Assembly (NCBI GenBank): GCA_947498595.1
Contig: CANMKX010000017.1
Location: 27,408-91,407, forward strand
From: an uncultured Aquimarina sp.
GTDB taxonomy: Bacteria > Bacteroidota > Bacteroidia > Flavobacteriales > Flavobacteriaceae
DNA: 64,000 nt
Direction: 5' to 3'
Below, one piece after another: positions 43,857 through 52,459 of this stretch. Position numbers and translations under genes: made by a program. A model generated the notes under the pieces. That model worked only from the letters and a program-made list of their open reading frames with translations, did not search any database and had not been told where the DNA came from. Each line of letters begins with the position of its first letter. Position 1 is the stretch's first letter.

Positions 43857-44804
43857 TTAAATCTTTATTTCTTCAGCAATAGTATATCTTTTTTTATCTC
43901 TTTTGGTTGTTAAAATAATTTCTCCTAAAAATCCAGTTAAGAAAAATTGAGTACCAAGAATCATACATGTAAGTGCTATATAAAATTCTGGGCGTTGTGT
44001 AATTAATCGGCCATTTTTATCAAGAAATAATTTTTCGATACCAAGATATATGGCAAAACAAAAGCCAGCAAAGAATAACAAAGAACCTATAAGGCCAAAA
44101 AAGTGCATCGGTCTTTTAGCAAATCGAGACATAAACCATATTGTTATAAGATCTAAGAAACCATTAACAAATCGATCCATACCAAATTTAGTAGTTCCGT
44201 ATTTTCGAGCTTGATGAAGAACAACTTTTTCACCAATGCGATGAAAACCTGCGTTTTTAGCTAAAACAGGGATATAGCGATGCATTTCACCATATACGTC
44301 AATATTCTTGACAACTTCTATATTATAAGCTTTTAGTCCACAATTAAAATCATGAAGTTTTACTCCAGAAGTTTTTCGAGCAGCTGCATTAAATAATTTT
44401 GAAGGAAGATTTTTTGCGATTACAGAATCATATCTCTTTTTTTTCCAACCAGAGACTAAATCATAATTCTGTTTCTGAATCATGTCGTATAATTCAGGGA
44501 TTTCTTCTGGATTGTCTTGTAAATCAGCATCCATTGTAATCACGACATCACCAGTTACGGCTTCAAAGCCTGCGTGTAAAGCCTGTGATTTACCGTAATT
44601 TCGAAGAAAACGAATTCCTTTTACTTGAGGGTCTTTTTGAGATAATCTTTCTATAGTATCCCAAGATTTGTCTGTACTACCATCATCTATAAAAAGGATT
44701 TCATAAGAAAAAGAATTGGATTGCATAACTTTTGCAATCCAATTATAAAGTTCATTAAGTGATTCCTGCTCATTAAGCAGTGGTATAACCACGGATATAT
44801 CCAT
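43857..44804 (-). CDS. Family-2 glycosyltransferase (DPM/GtrB-like), membrane-anchored
   Basis: 315 residues. The GT-A domain starts DISVVIPLLNEQESLNELYN, has the nucleotide-binding DDGSTDKSW, and the metal motif DADLQDNPEEIP (about 92-103). Two C-terminal membrane helices (about 236-258 and 272-300) are typical of polyprenyl-phosphate sugar synthases (dolichyl-phosphate mannose synthase/GtrB/ArnC group). It transfers a sugar to a polyprenyl carrier at the inner membrane. The DUF4199 gene ends 4 bp upstream, so the two are co-translated. Confidence 0.92.
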   Translation of the reverse strand: MDISVVIPLLNEQESLNELYNWIAKVMQSNSFSYEILFIDDGSTDKSWDTIERLSQKDPQVKGIRFLRNYGKSQALHAGFEAVTGDVVITMDADLQDNPEEIPELYDMIQKQNYDLVSGWKKKRYDSVIAKNLPSKLFNAAARKTSGVKLHDFNCGLKAYNIEVVKNIDVYGEMHRYIPVLAKNAGFHRIGEKVVLHQARKYGTTKFGMDRFVNGFLDLITIWFMSRFAKRPMHFFGLIGSLLFFAGFCFAIYLGIEKLFLDKNGRLITQRPEFYIALTCMILGTQFFLTGFLGEIILTTKRDKKRYTIAEEIKI

Positions 44805-44808
44805 ATAT

Positions 44809-45336
44809 TTATTGTATATATTCTTTTTTCTGCATTACAGCTCCACCTATTAGTGAAATGACGAAACCTAAAAATAAATTTCCTATAATACCTATTGCAA
44901 ATGTTATAACTGGAGAACTTAATTTTCTACTAAGCTCTAATCCTTGCTCTAATTGTTCCTCTGTCATATCAGGAAAACTTTCTAATGTTTTCTCTCGTTG
45001 AAGCTCTATAGCTTTCTCCATATAATCAGGTTCAATAACATTTGCTAGAAGTAAAGACCAGATTCCACCAATAATACCACCAATAAGAGCAATACCAATA
45101 CCTATTTTTAAAGCTTCTCCAATAGTTAAGTACCCATTGTTTTCTTTTTTATAAGAATGTACTCCATATATAATAATTCCAATAATAATGATGAAACCAA
45201 CTAGTGAGAATGACCAGTGTGGTGCTAAATGATTATTAGTAGCATACATTGTAGCTCCTAATAAAACACTTAAAGTTCCTAAAATTAATCCATAATTAAG
45301 AATAAATTTTTTAGCTGAAGGTTTAACATTTTCCAT
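44809..45336 (-). CDS. DUF4199 membrane protein
   Basis: 175 residues with four membrane helices. The first pair holds LGATMYATNNHLAPHWSFSL, the third GIGIALIGGIIGGIWSLLLA, then a soluble acidic insertion (EQLEQGLELSRKL) and a final Gly-rich helix. DUF4199 proteins are confined largely to Bacteroidota, with no known function. It forms a two-gene unit with the glycosyltransferase (4-bp gap), which hints at a role in lipid-linked sugar handling. A TATCTTTG -7 element lies at 45380-45387 on this strand. Confidence 0.87.
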   Translation of the reverse strand: MENVKPSAKKFILNYGLILGTLSVLLGATMYATNNHLAPHWSFSLVGFIIIIGIIIYGVHSYKKENNGYLTIGEALKIGIGIALIGGIIGGIWSLLLANVIEPDYMEKAIELQREKTLESFPDMTEEQLEQGLELSRKLSSPVITFAIGIIGNLFLGFVISLIGGAVMQKKEYIQ

Positions 45337-45457
45337 AATAAATGATTTTTTTGGTTATTGTTTACAACCAATCAGTAAACAAAGATACTAAAACGTTACA
45401 AGTAAACTGTAATTAAATAGAAATTCAAAAATATTTTCATTTTTTTTGTAAATAGTA

Positions 45458-45487
45458 TTGTTATTTTGCAGATAATACTTAAATTTG
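45458..45487 (+). promoter_or_regulatory. Promoter of rpmE2
   Basis: TTG (45458-45460), 19-nt spacer, TAAATTTG (45480-45487). It fits the Bacteroidota consensus exactly and shows that the ATG at 45517, not the TTG frame start at 45466, begins the gene. Confidence 0.85.
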
Positions 45488-45516
45488 CAGCTCGAAAAAA
45501 TGAAAAGATTATAACG

Positions 45517-45768
45517 ATGAAACAAGGTATTCACCCAGAAAATTATAGATTAGTAGCCTTCAAAGATATGTCAAATGATGAAGTTTTTATAACTAAATCT
45601 ACCGCAAATACTAAAGAAACTATCGAGGTTGATGGTGTTGAGTATCCGGTTGTGAAGTTAGAAATTTCTAGAACTTCTCATCCTTTTTATACTGGTAAAG
45701 CTAAACTTATCGATACTGCTGGACGTATTGACAAGTTCAAAAATAAATATGCTAAATTTAAAAAATAA
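45517..45768 (+). CDS. rpmE2: Ribosomal protein L31 type B
   Basis: 83 residues, [18 protein letters not shown] at the start, then the L31 type B pattern [20 protein letters not shown] and [11 protein letters not shown]. It lacks the CxxC zinc pairs of L31 type A, so this is the zinc-independent paralogue class. Whether a zinc-binding copy exists elsewhere cannot be told. It is a single-gene unit, with a promoter 30-60 nt upstream and a perfect terminator after it. Confidence 0.97.
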   Translation: MKQGIHPENYRLVAFKDMSNDEVFITKSTANTKETIEVDGVEYPVVKLEISRTSHPFYTGKAKLIDTAGRIDKFKNKYAKFKK

Positions 45769-45790
45769 TTTAGTTATAATAACATTTAGC

Positions 45791-45823
45791 AAAAAAGCCT
45801 TTCAACTATTGAAAGGCTTTTTT
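45791..45823 (+). terminator. Terminator of rpmE2
   Basis: AAAAAAGCCTTTCAA-CTA-TTGAAAGGCTTTTTT, a perfect 15-bp stem with a 3-nt loop. Confidence 0.95.
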
Positions 45824-45824
45824 G

Positions 45825-45855
45825 TTTGAAATTAATTTAAGCTGTGTTATTTTTG
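45825..45855 (+). promoter_or_regulatory. Promoter of the GlmU-like gene
   Basis: TTTG (45825-45828), 19-nt spacer, TATTTTTG (45848-45855), about 40 nt before the ATG at 45895 and directly after the rpmE2 terminator. Confidence 0.8.
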
Positions 45856-45894
45856 ATTAACCTAATTTAAAGTGACAATTTAAGACCATATTTT

Positions 45895-47076
45895 ATGAAT
45901 TATATCCTGTTTGATGGAGCTTCTAGAGAGGCTTTATTGCCTTTTACTTATACAAAACCTGTAGCAGAACTTAGAATTGGAATATTAACAATTAGAGAGA
46001 AATGGGAAATGTTTTTGGGATCAACAACATCTACTATTACCGAAGAGTATCTAAGTGAAAAGTTTCCTATGGTTGAACTTGAGGATAATGTAATGATTAA
46101 TGCTTCGTTTATACCAACAGAGAATTTGGTTCGTATGGTGAAAAATTTAGAGGTAGATCAGGCAATTTTTCATAAAGACGAACCTATTGCTTTTTATGTG
46201 AAAGAAAATCAAGAAGTTAATTTTGATGATTATGATGTGATTTCTTATGATTTTGAAGTATTTAATGTTAATAATACGTGGGATCTTTTTGCTAAAAATG
46301 AAAGAGCTATAACAGAAGATTTTGAATTACTAACAAAAGATAAAATTTCTCAACCTATACCAGATAGTGTTCAATGCCTAGCTAAAGAGAATATTTTTAT
46401 TGAAGAGGGAGCAACAATATTTGCCGCGACATTAAATGCTACCAATGGACCTATTTATATAGGTAAAAATGCAGAAATTATGGAAGGAAGCTTGATTAGG
46501 GGACCTTTTGCTTTGTGTGATAATGGAGTTGTTAAAATGGGAGCGAAAATTTATGGAGGAACTACTATTGGACCTTACTCAAAAGTAGGAGGAGAGGTAA
46601 GTAACTCTGTAATATCAGGATACTCTAATAAAGGACATGATGGGTTTTTAGGAAATTCTGTAATTGGTGAATGGTGTAATCTTGGTGCTGATACAAATAC
46701 ATCGAATCTGAAAAATAATTATGCATCGGTACGATTATGGAGTTATGAAACTGAAGGATTTGCTAAAACAGGATTGCAATTTTGTGGTTTGATGATGGGA
46801 GATCACTCTAAGTGTGGTATTAATACTATGTTTAATACAGGAACAGTAATAGGAGTGAATGCGAATGTTTTTGGAAGTGGATTTCCTCGTAATTTTGTGC
46901 CGAGTTATAGTTGGGGAGGAAGTAATGGTTTTGTAACTTATTTAACAAAAAAAGCTTTTGAAGTAGCTAAAGTTGTAATGGCAAGAAGGAAAATTGAATT
47001 TACTGAGGAGGATGCAAAAATACTTGAACACGTATTTGATATAACTGCTTCATGGCGTAAAAGTTATGATTCGTAG
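45895..47076 (+). CDS. GlmU-family protein (putative sugar nucleotidyltransferase)
   Basis: 393 residues. The N-terminal region begins MNYILFDGASREALLPFTYT, the start typical of the Bacteroidota 'GlmU family / putative sugar nucleotidyltransferase' proteins. The C-terminal half forms a left-handed beta helix of hexapeptide repeats (IYIGKNAEIMEGSLIRGP, KIYGGTTIGPYSKVGGEVSN, HDGFLGNSVIGEWCNLGADT). A canonical GlmU pyrophosphorylase LxxGxGTRM loop is absent, so the activity may differ from UDP-GlcNAc synthesis. It is a single-gene unit with its own promoter and terminator. Confidence 0.9.
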   Translation: MNYILFDGASREALLPFTYTKPVAELRIGILTIREKWEMFLGSTTSTITEEYLSEKFPMVELEDNVMINASFIPTENLVRMVKNLEVDQAIFHKDEPIAFYVKENQEVNFDDYDVISYDFEVFNVNNTWDLFAKNERAITEDFELLTKDKISQPIPDSVQCLAKENIFIEEGATIFAATLNATNGPIYIGKNAEIMEGSLIRGPFALCDNGVVKMGAKIYGGTTIGPYSKVGGEVSNSVISGYSNKGHDGFLGNSVIGEWCNLGADTNTSNLKNNYASVRLWSYETEGFAKTGLQFCGLMMGDHSKCGINTMFNTGTVIGVNANVFGSGFPRNFVPSYSWGGSNGFVTYLTKKAFEVAKVVMARRKIEFTEEDAKILEHVFDITASWRKSYDS

Positions 47077-47101
47077 TTTCTATATAAGATTTTAAAAAGA
47101 A

Positions 47102-47137
47102 CAGCATATTTTTATAATTTAAAATATGCTGCTTTTT
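47102..47137. terminator. Bidirectional terminator
   Basis: CAGCATATTTT pairs with AAAATATGCTG around an 8-nt loop, followed by a T-run. It lies between the GlmU-like gene and the convergent solute-binding gene. Confidence 0.85.
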
Positions 47138-47157
47138 TATTTAATAAGATATGAAGA

Positions 47158-48795
47158 TTATTTCATTTTCTCTTTCCAAACTCTTTTTAAAACTAGAAAA
47201 TTCTGAGGATTGATAGTCATGTTTCGTACGTTTTTTTGAGTAAAACGTATGATTTGATCATAATATAAATTAACAACAGGAGCTTTTTCTATAAGGATAG
47301 AATCCATTTTTTGATAGTATATTTTACGTTCATCAATAGAGGTAATGGATAAACTTTTTTCGTATAATGAATCATAATCATCACATTTAAAATGAGTATA
47401 ATTTGGACCATTTGGTGCGAAATTTTTGCTATAATATAATGATAAATAATTTTCAGCATCAGGATAATCAGCAATCCAACTAGCTCTAAATATATCTAAT
47501 TTTCCACTAGACTTTGATTTTCTTAAAGTAGAAGGAGGCATTACATCGATTTTAATAGTCAGTCCTATTTTTTCCAATTCACGTTGTATGTATTCGCAAA
47601 TATCTAAATAATTGCTGTCAGTACCGATAGTTACTGTAGGAGAATGATTTCCTGTTTCTTTACTATATTCCTGTATTAATTGCTGTGCTTTTTCGGGATT
47701 GTAAGTATATCCTTTTATATTATTAAAACTAGGAAGTCCTTTGGGGATAAAACCATTGATAGCAGGAGTACCAATACCATTTCGTAAATATGTAATCATC
47801 TTTTGACGATCAAATCCATAATTAATAGCTTTGCGTAATTTTTGAGATTGAATTTCATCACTTTCAGATTCCATAAATAAACCTAAATATTCGGTGTTTA
47901 AATATGGCCCCGTAATAATAGTCACATTTGATTGATATTTGTCTCTTAGTTTTCCAGATGGAGTTAAAAGTTCGTCTTTGTAAGATGCATCCAAACTATT
48001 TAATAAATCTAAGTTTCCTTGAGCAAATTGTAGAAATTCACTTTGTTTATCGGGTAAAAATGTGACTGCAATGGCTTCTAAATAAGGAAGCTGTTTACCT
48101 TCATCATCTTTTTCATAATACAATTCATTTTTGCGTAAAACTAGTTTTATATTTTCTTCCCAGCGCTTAAATTTAAAAGGCCCTGTACCAATAGGATGTG
48201 CTCTAAAATCATTTCCGTAAAAAGAAACAATTTCTTTAGGAACTACAGAACAGTATCGCATACTTAAAAGTCCAATAAAAGCAGGGAAAGGCTGTTTTAA
48301 TTGTATGGTAAAAGTTGAATCATTGACGGCTTTATAGGATGCAACATTTTTTAAAACCCAATTTCCTGGCGAGGCTACTTTAGGGTCTTTTAAGCGATTA
48401 AAACTATATACAAAATCTGTAGCATTTACGGTGCGTGTACTGTCAGATGTTTTAAAAGCATGGTGTTTATGAAAGTAAATATCATTTCTTAAATGAAATG
48501 TATAGGTTAGAGCATCTTCAGAGATATTCCATTGATACGCTATATCGGGTTGTATATGTAATGAATCATCTAGTTGTACTAAACCATTAAATAATTGATT
48601 GGTGGGCCATATATTAGCAGGATTCCTAGCAAAAGCAGGATCTAATGAAGAAATGTTTCCATATTCATTATATCTAAATACGAGATGATCTTTTCCTTCA
48701 TATGGATTAGAAGAACAAGATGAAAAAATAATAAAACTGCAAATAATTGAAAAATAACAGCTTATTGTTACGAAATGATAGGTTTTCAATTTCAC
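47158..48795 (-). CDS. Family-5 solute-binding lipoprotein (oligopeptide/nickel type)
   Basis: 545 residues. A lipoprotein signal ends IIFSSC. The SBP_bac_5 fold follows: FRYNEYGNISSLDPAFARNP, then NQLFNGLVQLDDSLHIQPDI, YTFHLRNDIYFHKHHAF, PIGTGPFKFKRWEEN and KLRKAINYGFDRQKMITYL. These proteins bind peptides, sugars or nickel for ABC importers (Dpp/Opp type). No permease or ATPase gene lies next to it, so it must work with components elsewhere or have another role. It is divergent from mtaB with about 105 bp between starts, and convergent with the GlmU-like gene. Confidence 0.92.
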   Translation of the reverse strand: MKLKTYHFVTISCYFSIICSFIIFSSCSSNPYEGKDHLVFRYNEYGNISSLDPAFARNPANIWPTNQLFNGLVQLDDSLHIQPDIAYQWNISEDALTYTFHLRNDIYFHKHHAFKTSDSTRTVNATDFVYSFNRLKDPKVASPGNWVLKNVASYKAVNDSTFTIQLKQPFPAFIGLLSMRYCSVVPKEIVSFYGNDFRAHPIGTGPFKFKRWEENIKLVLRKNELYYEKDDEGKQLPYLEAIAVTFLPDKQSEFLQFAQGNLDLLNSLDASYKDELLTPSGKLRDKYQSNVTIITGPYLNTEYLGLFMESESDEIQSQKLRKAINYGFDRQKMITYLRNGIGTPAINGFIPKGLPSFNNIKGYTYNPEKAQQLIQEYSKETGNHSPTVTIGTDSNYLDICEYIQRELEKIGLTIKIDVMPPSTLRKSKSSGKLDIFRASWIADYPDAENYLSLYYSKNFAPNGPNYTHFKCDDYDSLYEKSLSITSIDERKIYYQKMDSILIEKAPVVNLYYDQIIRFTQKNVRNMTINPQNFLVLKRVWKEKMK

Positions 48796-48813
48796 TAAAA
48801 AAATTATTGTTGG

Positions 48814-48821
48814 TATCTTTG
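48814..48821 (+). promoter_or_regulatory. -7 element of mtaB
   Basis: TATCTTTG, giving a start site about 70 nt before the ATG at 48900. No TTG is found at the matching -33 position. It excludes the longer TTG-start frame from 48747. Confidence 0.55.
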
Positions 48822-48899
48822 CGCGTTCGTAAAAAACGAAATCTCTATAGAGATATTGGTAAATATAATAAGTTCCTGAAACAAGTTCGGGTTAGCTTT

Positions 48900-50222
48900 A
48901 TGGAAAATAGAAAAAAAGTAGCTTTTTACACTCTGGGATGTAAATTAAATTTTTCAGAAACTTCTACGATAGCTCGTAATTTTAATAAAGAAGGTTTTGA
49001 TCGAGTAGATTTTTCTGATGAGGCAGATATTTATGTAATTAATACTTGCTCTGTAACTGAAAATGCAGATAAAAGATTTAAAACAATAGTAAAACAGGCT
49101 CAAAAAAATAACCCTGATGCTTTTGTTGCAGCAGTTGGATGTTATGCGCAATTAAAACCTGAAGAATTAGTTGCAGTCGATGGAGTTGATTTAGTACTTG
49201 GTGCTACAGAAAAATTTAAGATTACTGATTATATCAATGATCTTTCAAAAAATGAATTTGGAGAAGTACATTCTTGCGAAATTGAGGAAGCGGATTTTTA
49301 TGTAGGTAGTTATTCTATAGGAGATCGTACAAGAGCTTTCTTAAAAGTACAAGATGGATGTGATTATAAATGTACTTATTGTACAATTCCTTTGGCGAGA
49401 GGAATATCAAGAAGTGATACATTGCAAAATGTATTAAAAAATGCTAAAGAAATTTCTGAAAAAGGAATTAAAGAAATCGTATTAACAGGAGTTAATATAG
49501 GAGATTATGGTAAAGGGGAGTTTGGTAATAAAAAACATGAACATACTTTTTTTGAATTAGTACAGGCTCTAGATAAAGTTGAGGGAATTGAACGATTAAG
49601 AATCTCTTCAATAGAACCTAATTTATTAAAAAATGAAACTATAGATTTTGTAGCAACATCGAATACTTTTGTACCTCATTTTCATATTCCGTTGCAATCA
49701 GGGAATGATGAAGTGTTAAAAATGATGAGACGTCGTTACATGAGCGATTTGTATGTAAACAGAGTGAATAAGATAAAAGAGGTGATGCCTCATGCTTGTA
49801 TTGGAGTTGATGTTATTGTTGGTTTTCCAGGAGAAACAGATGACCATTTTTTAGATACATATAATTTCTTAACACAATTAGATATATCATATTTGCATGT
49901 ATTTACTTACTCAGAAAGAGAAAATACATTAGCGGCAGAAATGGAAGGAGTAATTCCATTAAATGTACGTAAAAAAAGAAGTAAAATGTTAAGAGGATTG
50001 TCTGTGAAAAAGAGAAGAGCATTTTATGAAACTCAATTAGGAACAGAAAGAACGGTCTTATTTGAAGCAGAAAATAAAGAAGGATATATACATGGTTTTA
50101 CAGAGAACTATGTAAAGGTTAAAACTCCATGGAATCCAGAATTCGTTAATACATTGCATGCAGTTAAATTAACAGAGATAGATGATGACGGACTTGTTCG
50201 TTTTGATTTTATGAATAAATAA
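48900..50222 (+). CDS. mtaB: tRNA t6A37 methylthiotransferase MtaB
   Basis: 440 residues from the ATG at 48900. The N-terminal UPF0004 domain has Cys14, Cys50 and Cys81 (the auxiliary iron-sulfur cluster). The radical-SAM cluster is Cys154, Cys158 and Cys161 in CDYKCTYC, and a C-terminal TRAM-type domain follows (ENYVKVKTPWNPEFV). It adds a methylthio group to t6A37 of ANN-decoding tRNAs. The MtaB subgroup is assigned from TLGCKLNFSE and HIPLQSGNDEVLKMMRRRY rather than MiaB-type sequence. Upstream frame extension to 48747 is rejected because it lies before the promoter element. A strong terminator follows. Confidence 0.95.
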   Translation: MENRKKVAFYTLGCKLNFSETSTIARNFNKEGFDRVDFSDEADIYVINTCSVTENADKRFKTIVKQAQKNNPDAFVAAVGCYAQLKPEELVAVDGVDLVLGATEKFKITDYINDLSKNEFGEVHSCEIEEADFYVGSYSIGDRTRAFLKVQDGCDYKCTYCTIPLARGISRSDTLQNVLKNAKEISEKGIKEIVLTGVNIGDYGKGEFGNKKHEHTFFELVQALDKVEGIERLRISSIEPNLLKNETIDFVATSNTFVPHFHIPLQSGNDEVLKMMRRRYMSDLYVNRVNKIKEVMPHACIGVDVIVGFPGETDDHFLDTYNFLTQLDISYLHVFTYSERENTLAAEMEGVIPLNVRKKRSKMLRGLSVKKRRAFYETQLGTERTVLFEAENKEGYIHGFTENYVKVKTPWNPEFVNTLHAVKLTEIDDDGLVRFDFMNK

Positions 50223-50235
50223 TAAATAGTAAAAC

Positions 50236-50268
50236 AAAAAAAAACTGCCTTTTAAAGGCAGTTTTTTT
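50236..50268. terminator. Bidirectional terminator
   Basis: AAACTGCCTTT pairs with AAAGGCAGTTT around a single central base (or a slightly larger loop), with long A and T runs on each side. It lies between mtaB and the convergent small GNAT-like gene, 4 bp from the stop of the latter. Confidence 0.9.
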
Positions 50269-50271
50269 GTT

Positions 50272-50574
50272 TTAAATATTAATTCCTACAGGAAGTAAAT
50301 CTTTATATTTACGTTTGTTTTTACGCATAAACTTAGCTATTGTTGGACTTGTAGGAACCAATCTAATATTGCGTTCTTCGATTATATTAAAAACAGCAAT
50401 AATAAATTCTTCGTGGTAACCTTCTTCAATCAATGCATCACTCATAATGAGTTTAGTAAGAAAGACTTTACGTTCTTGTTGAGAGTATTCAACTTTTACT
50501 TTCTCTCCTTTAATCGTCGATTCAAATTGTCTTAAAAATTCATTGTCAATTACTTCTAGTGCTACATCATTCAT
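50272..50574 (-). CDS. Short GNAT-like (YjdJ/COG2388-type) conserved protein
   Basis: 100 residues, cytosolic. The C-terminal segment IRLVPTSPTIAKFMRKNKRK then YKDLLPVGINI resembles the end of YjdJ-type short N-acetyltransferases, where a strand followed by P-x-x-P/A-x-x-x and a Tyr-containing tail closes the acetyl-CoA fold. The middle helix is KVFLTKLIMSDALIEEGYHE. The usual HxEVP start of the YjdJ group is replaced by VEYSQQERKVFLTKL, and the pyrophosphate-binding Q/RxxGxG/A loop is not obvious, so catalysis is doubtful. It is a stand-alone gene convergent with mtaB. Assignment is moderate. Confidence 0.7.
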   Translation of the reverse strand: MNDVALEVIDNEFLRQFESTIKGEKVKVEYSQQERKVFLTKLIMSDALIEEGYHEEFIIAVFNIIEERNIRLVPTSPTIAKFMRKNKRKYKDLLPVGINI

Positions 50575-50804
50575 GACTTCTTTTTTTTATTCATAATTAG
50601 TGTATGAAAATTGTTTAGAGTTTGTGTTTATTTGTGCGAGATAAAAAAGTTTAGTTTTTTTGTAGATATTTAGGGGTTTGGGGATTTAAATTTTAAAAAT
50701 AACAGACTTCTTTTCTTTTTTCTTGAAGAAGAAAAATGTAATTTTATACATCAAAGATACAAATTTAGTATCGTTTTTTCCCTTAAACCAGTGTTAAAAT
50801 ACTT

Positions 50805-51479
50805 ATGTTAGAACAAGTTACGGATGTTTACTTTGTGCCAGGAATGGCTGCTAGTACATCTATTTTTGAATATATAAAATTACCAGAAAAAGAATTTAGA
50901 GTTCATACCATCGCTTGGAAAATACCAAGTAAGGGTGAAGATATAGCAAGTTATGCTAAAAGAATGTGTGAAGAAATAAAACATGATAATGCTGTATTGA
51001 TAGGAGTTTCTTTTGGAGGTGTTATGGTTCAAGAGATGAGTAAGCATATTAGCTTAAAGAAGTTGATTATTATTTCTAGTGTTAAAAATAAACATGAATT
51101 GCCTAGAAGAATGAAAGTAACTCGTAAAACAAAATCATATAAATTAGCTCCAACATCTATAGTATCCAAAATAGAGAATTGGGAACGGTTTGCTTTTGGT
51201 GATTTTGCTAAAAAGAGAGCTGCAATGTATCAAAGGTATTTATCGGTTAGAAATAAAGAATATTTAGATTGGGCAATAGAAAATATGGTTTGTTGGGATC
51301 AAGAAGAAACTATTGACGGAATTGTACATATCCACGGGGATAAGGATATTGTATTTCCTGAAACCAATATAAATGAGTATATTAATGTTTCTGGAGGAAC
51401 ACATATTATGATTGTGAATAGAGCGCGTTGGTTTAGCGAAAATTTACCGACCATTATTAAAGGAATATACAATAAGTAG
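50805..51479 (+). CDS. Alpha/beta hydrolase
   Basis: 224 residues. The nucleophile elbow is GVSFGG (Ser at about residue 69). The acid is likely in HIHGDKDIVFP and the catalytic His in SGGTHIMIV. The oxyanion turn is FVPGMAAS near residue 13. It has no signal peptide, so it is cytosolic. The substrate is unknown: ester, thioester or amide. It opens a four-gene rightward run with gaps of 22, 10 and 12 bp and is probably cotranscribed with the lytic transglycosylase that follows. Confidence 0.87.
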   Translation: MLEQVTDVYFVPGMAASTSIFEYIKLPEKEFRVHTIAWKIPSKGEDIASYAKRMCEEIKHDNAVLIGVSFGGVMVQEMSKHISLKKLIIISSVKNKHELPRRMKVTRKTKSYKLAPTSIVSKIENWERFAFGDFAKKRAAMYQRYLSVRNKEYLDWAIENMVCWDQEETIDGIVHIHGDKDIVFPETNINEYINVSGGTHIMIVNRARWFSENLPTIIKGIYNK

Positions 51480-51501
51480 AAACAAATAAAATTAGTAGAA
51501 G

Positions 51502-52449
51502 ATGAAGGGATTACAAAAAGTACTAATGTTATTAGGAGGAGTTTTTGTGTGTGGAACATTTATTAATGCCACACAACGTAAAAAACCTGAAATAGATGTA
51601 ATGATTAAACAATTTGAACAAAAATTGTCAAATGATTATAACGTGTATGCGTTGCCCATACCAGAAAAATTGAATTTGGCGGGAGAAATAGTTCCTATAG
51701 AAAATCCTGACATACGAGAACGAATGGATCGAGAGTTGCTAGTAAATACATATTGGCAGTCAAATGGATTATTATTATTTAAAAGAGCTAATAAATACTT
51801 TCCGATTATAGAGCCAATATTGAAAAAACATGGTGTACCTGATGATTTTAAATATTTAGCAGTAATCGAAAGTGGGTTAACACAAGCATTATCACCAGCA
51901 AGAGCAGCAGGGTTTTGGCAAATATTACGTAATACAGGTAGAGAATATGGGCTTGAAGTGAATCAAAATGTTGATGAGCGATATAATATTATTAAAGCAA
52001 CTGAAGTCGCTTGTGAATATTTAAAAAAGTCAAAGAAACGTTTTGGTAGCTGGACGTTAGCAGCAGCTGCATATAATGCAGGGAATGGTGGTATAAGTAA
52101 AAAACTTAGAAAACAAAAAGTTGATGGATACTATGATTTATTATTAGGGCAAGAGACTGGTAGGTATGTTTTTAGAATAATAGCTCTTAAAGAAATATTA
52201 AGCAATCCAAAAAAGTATGGATTTAATATGAAACAAAAAGATTTGTATACTCCAATACCTACTTATACTGTAAAAGTTGATACTGCTGTTACCAATTTTG
52301 CAAGCTTTGCAAAACAGTTTGATATTAATTACAAGATACTGAAATTGCATAATCCTTGGTTACGAGAGGCGCATCTTAACAATGGGTCTAAAAAAGAATA
52401 TCATATTGAAATCCCAGAAAAAGGAAGTTATTTTGCTACAGGGCAATAA
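51502..52449 (+). CDS. Exported lytic transglycosylase (SLT family)
   Basis: 315 residues. A signal peptide (about 1-25) precedes the SLT domain: LAVIESGLTQALSPARAAGF (catalytic Glu in the ESG motif), then WQILRNTGREYGL, the VDERYNIIKATEVACEYLKK helix and AAAYNAGNGGI. This is the MltD-like goose-lysozyme-type pattern. A C-terminal region (about 252-312) looks like a LysM-type glycan-binding segment. It cleaves peptidoglycan, releasing anhydromuropeptides, for wall growth or remodelling. It lies 22 bp after the hydrolase gene and 10 bp before the GRDP-like gene. Confidence 0.92.
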   Translation: MKGLQKVLMLLGGVFVCGTFINATQRKKPEIDVMIKQFEQKLSNDYNVYALPIPEKLNLAGEIVPIENPDIRERMDRELLVNTYWQSNGLLLFKRANKYFPIIEPILKKHGVPDDFKYLAVIESGLTQALSPARAAGFWQILRNTGREYGLEVNQNVDERYNIIKATEVACEYLKKSKKRFGSWTLAAAAYNAGNGGISKKLRKQKVDGYYDLLLGQETGRYVFRIIALKEILSNPKKYGFNMKQKDLYTPIPTYTVKVDTAVTNFASFAKQFDINYKILKLHNPWLREAHLNNGSKKEYHIEIPEKGSYFATGQ

Positions 52450-52459
52450 ATAAAAATCA

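Noticed and set aside
48747..48899. 51-residue extension of MtaB
   Set aside because: It begins at a TTG upstream of the TATCTTTG element and lacks conservation; the UPF0004 domain starts right after the ATG at 48900.
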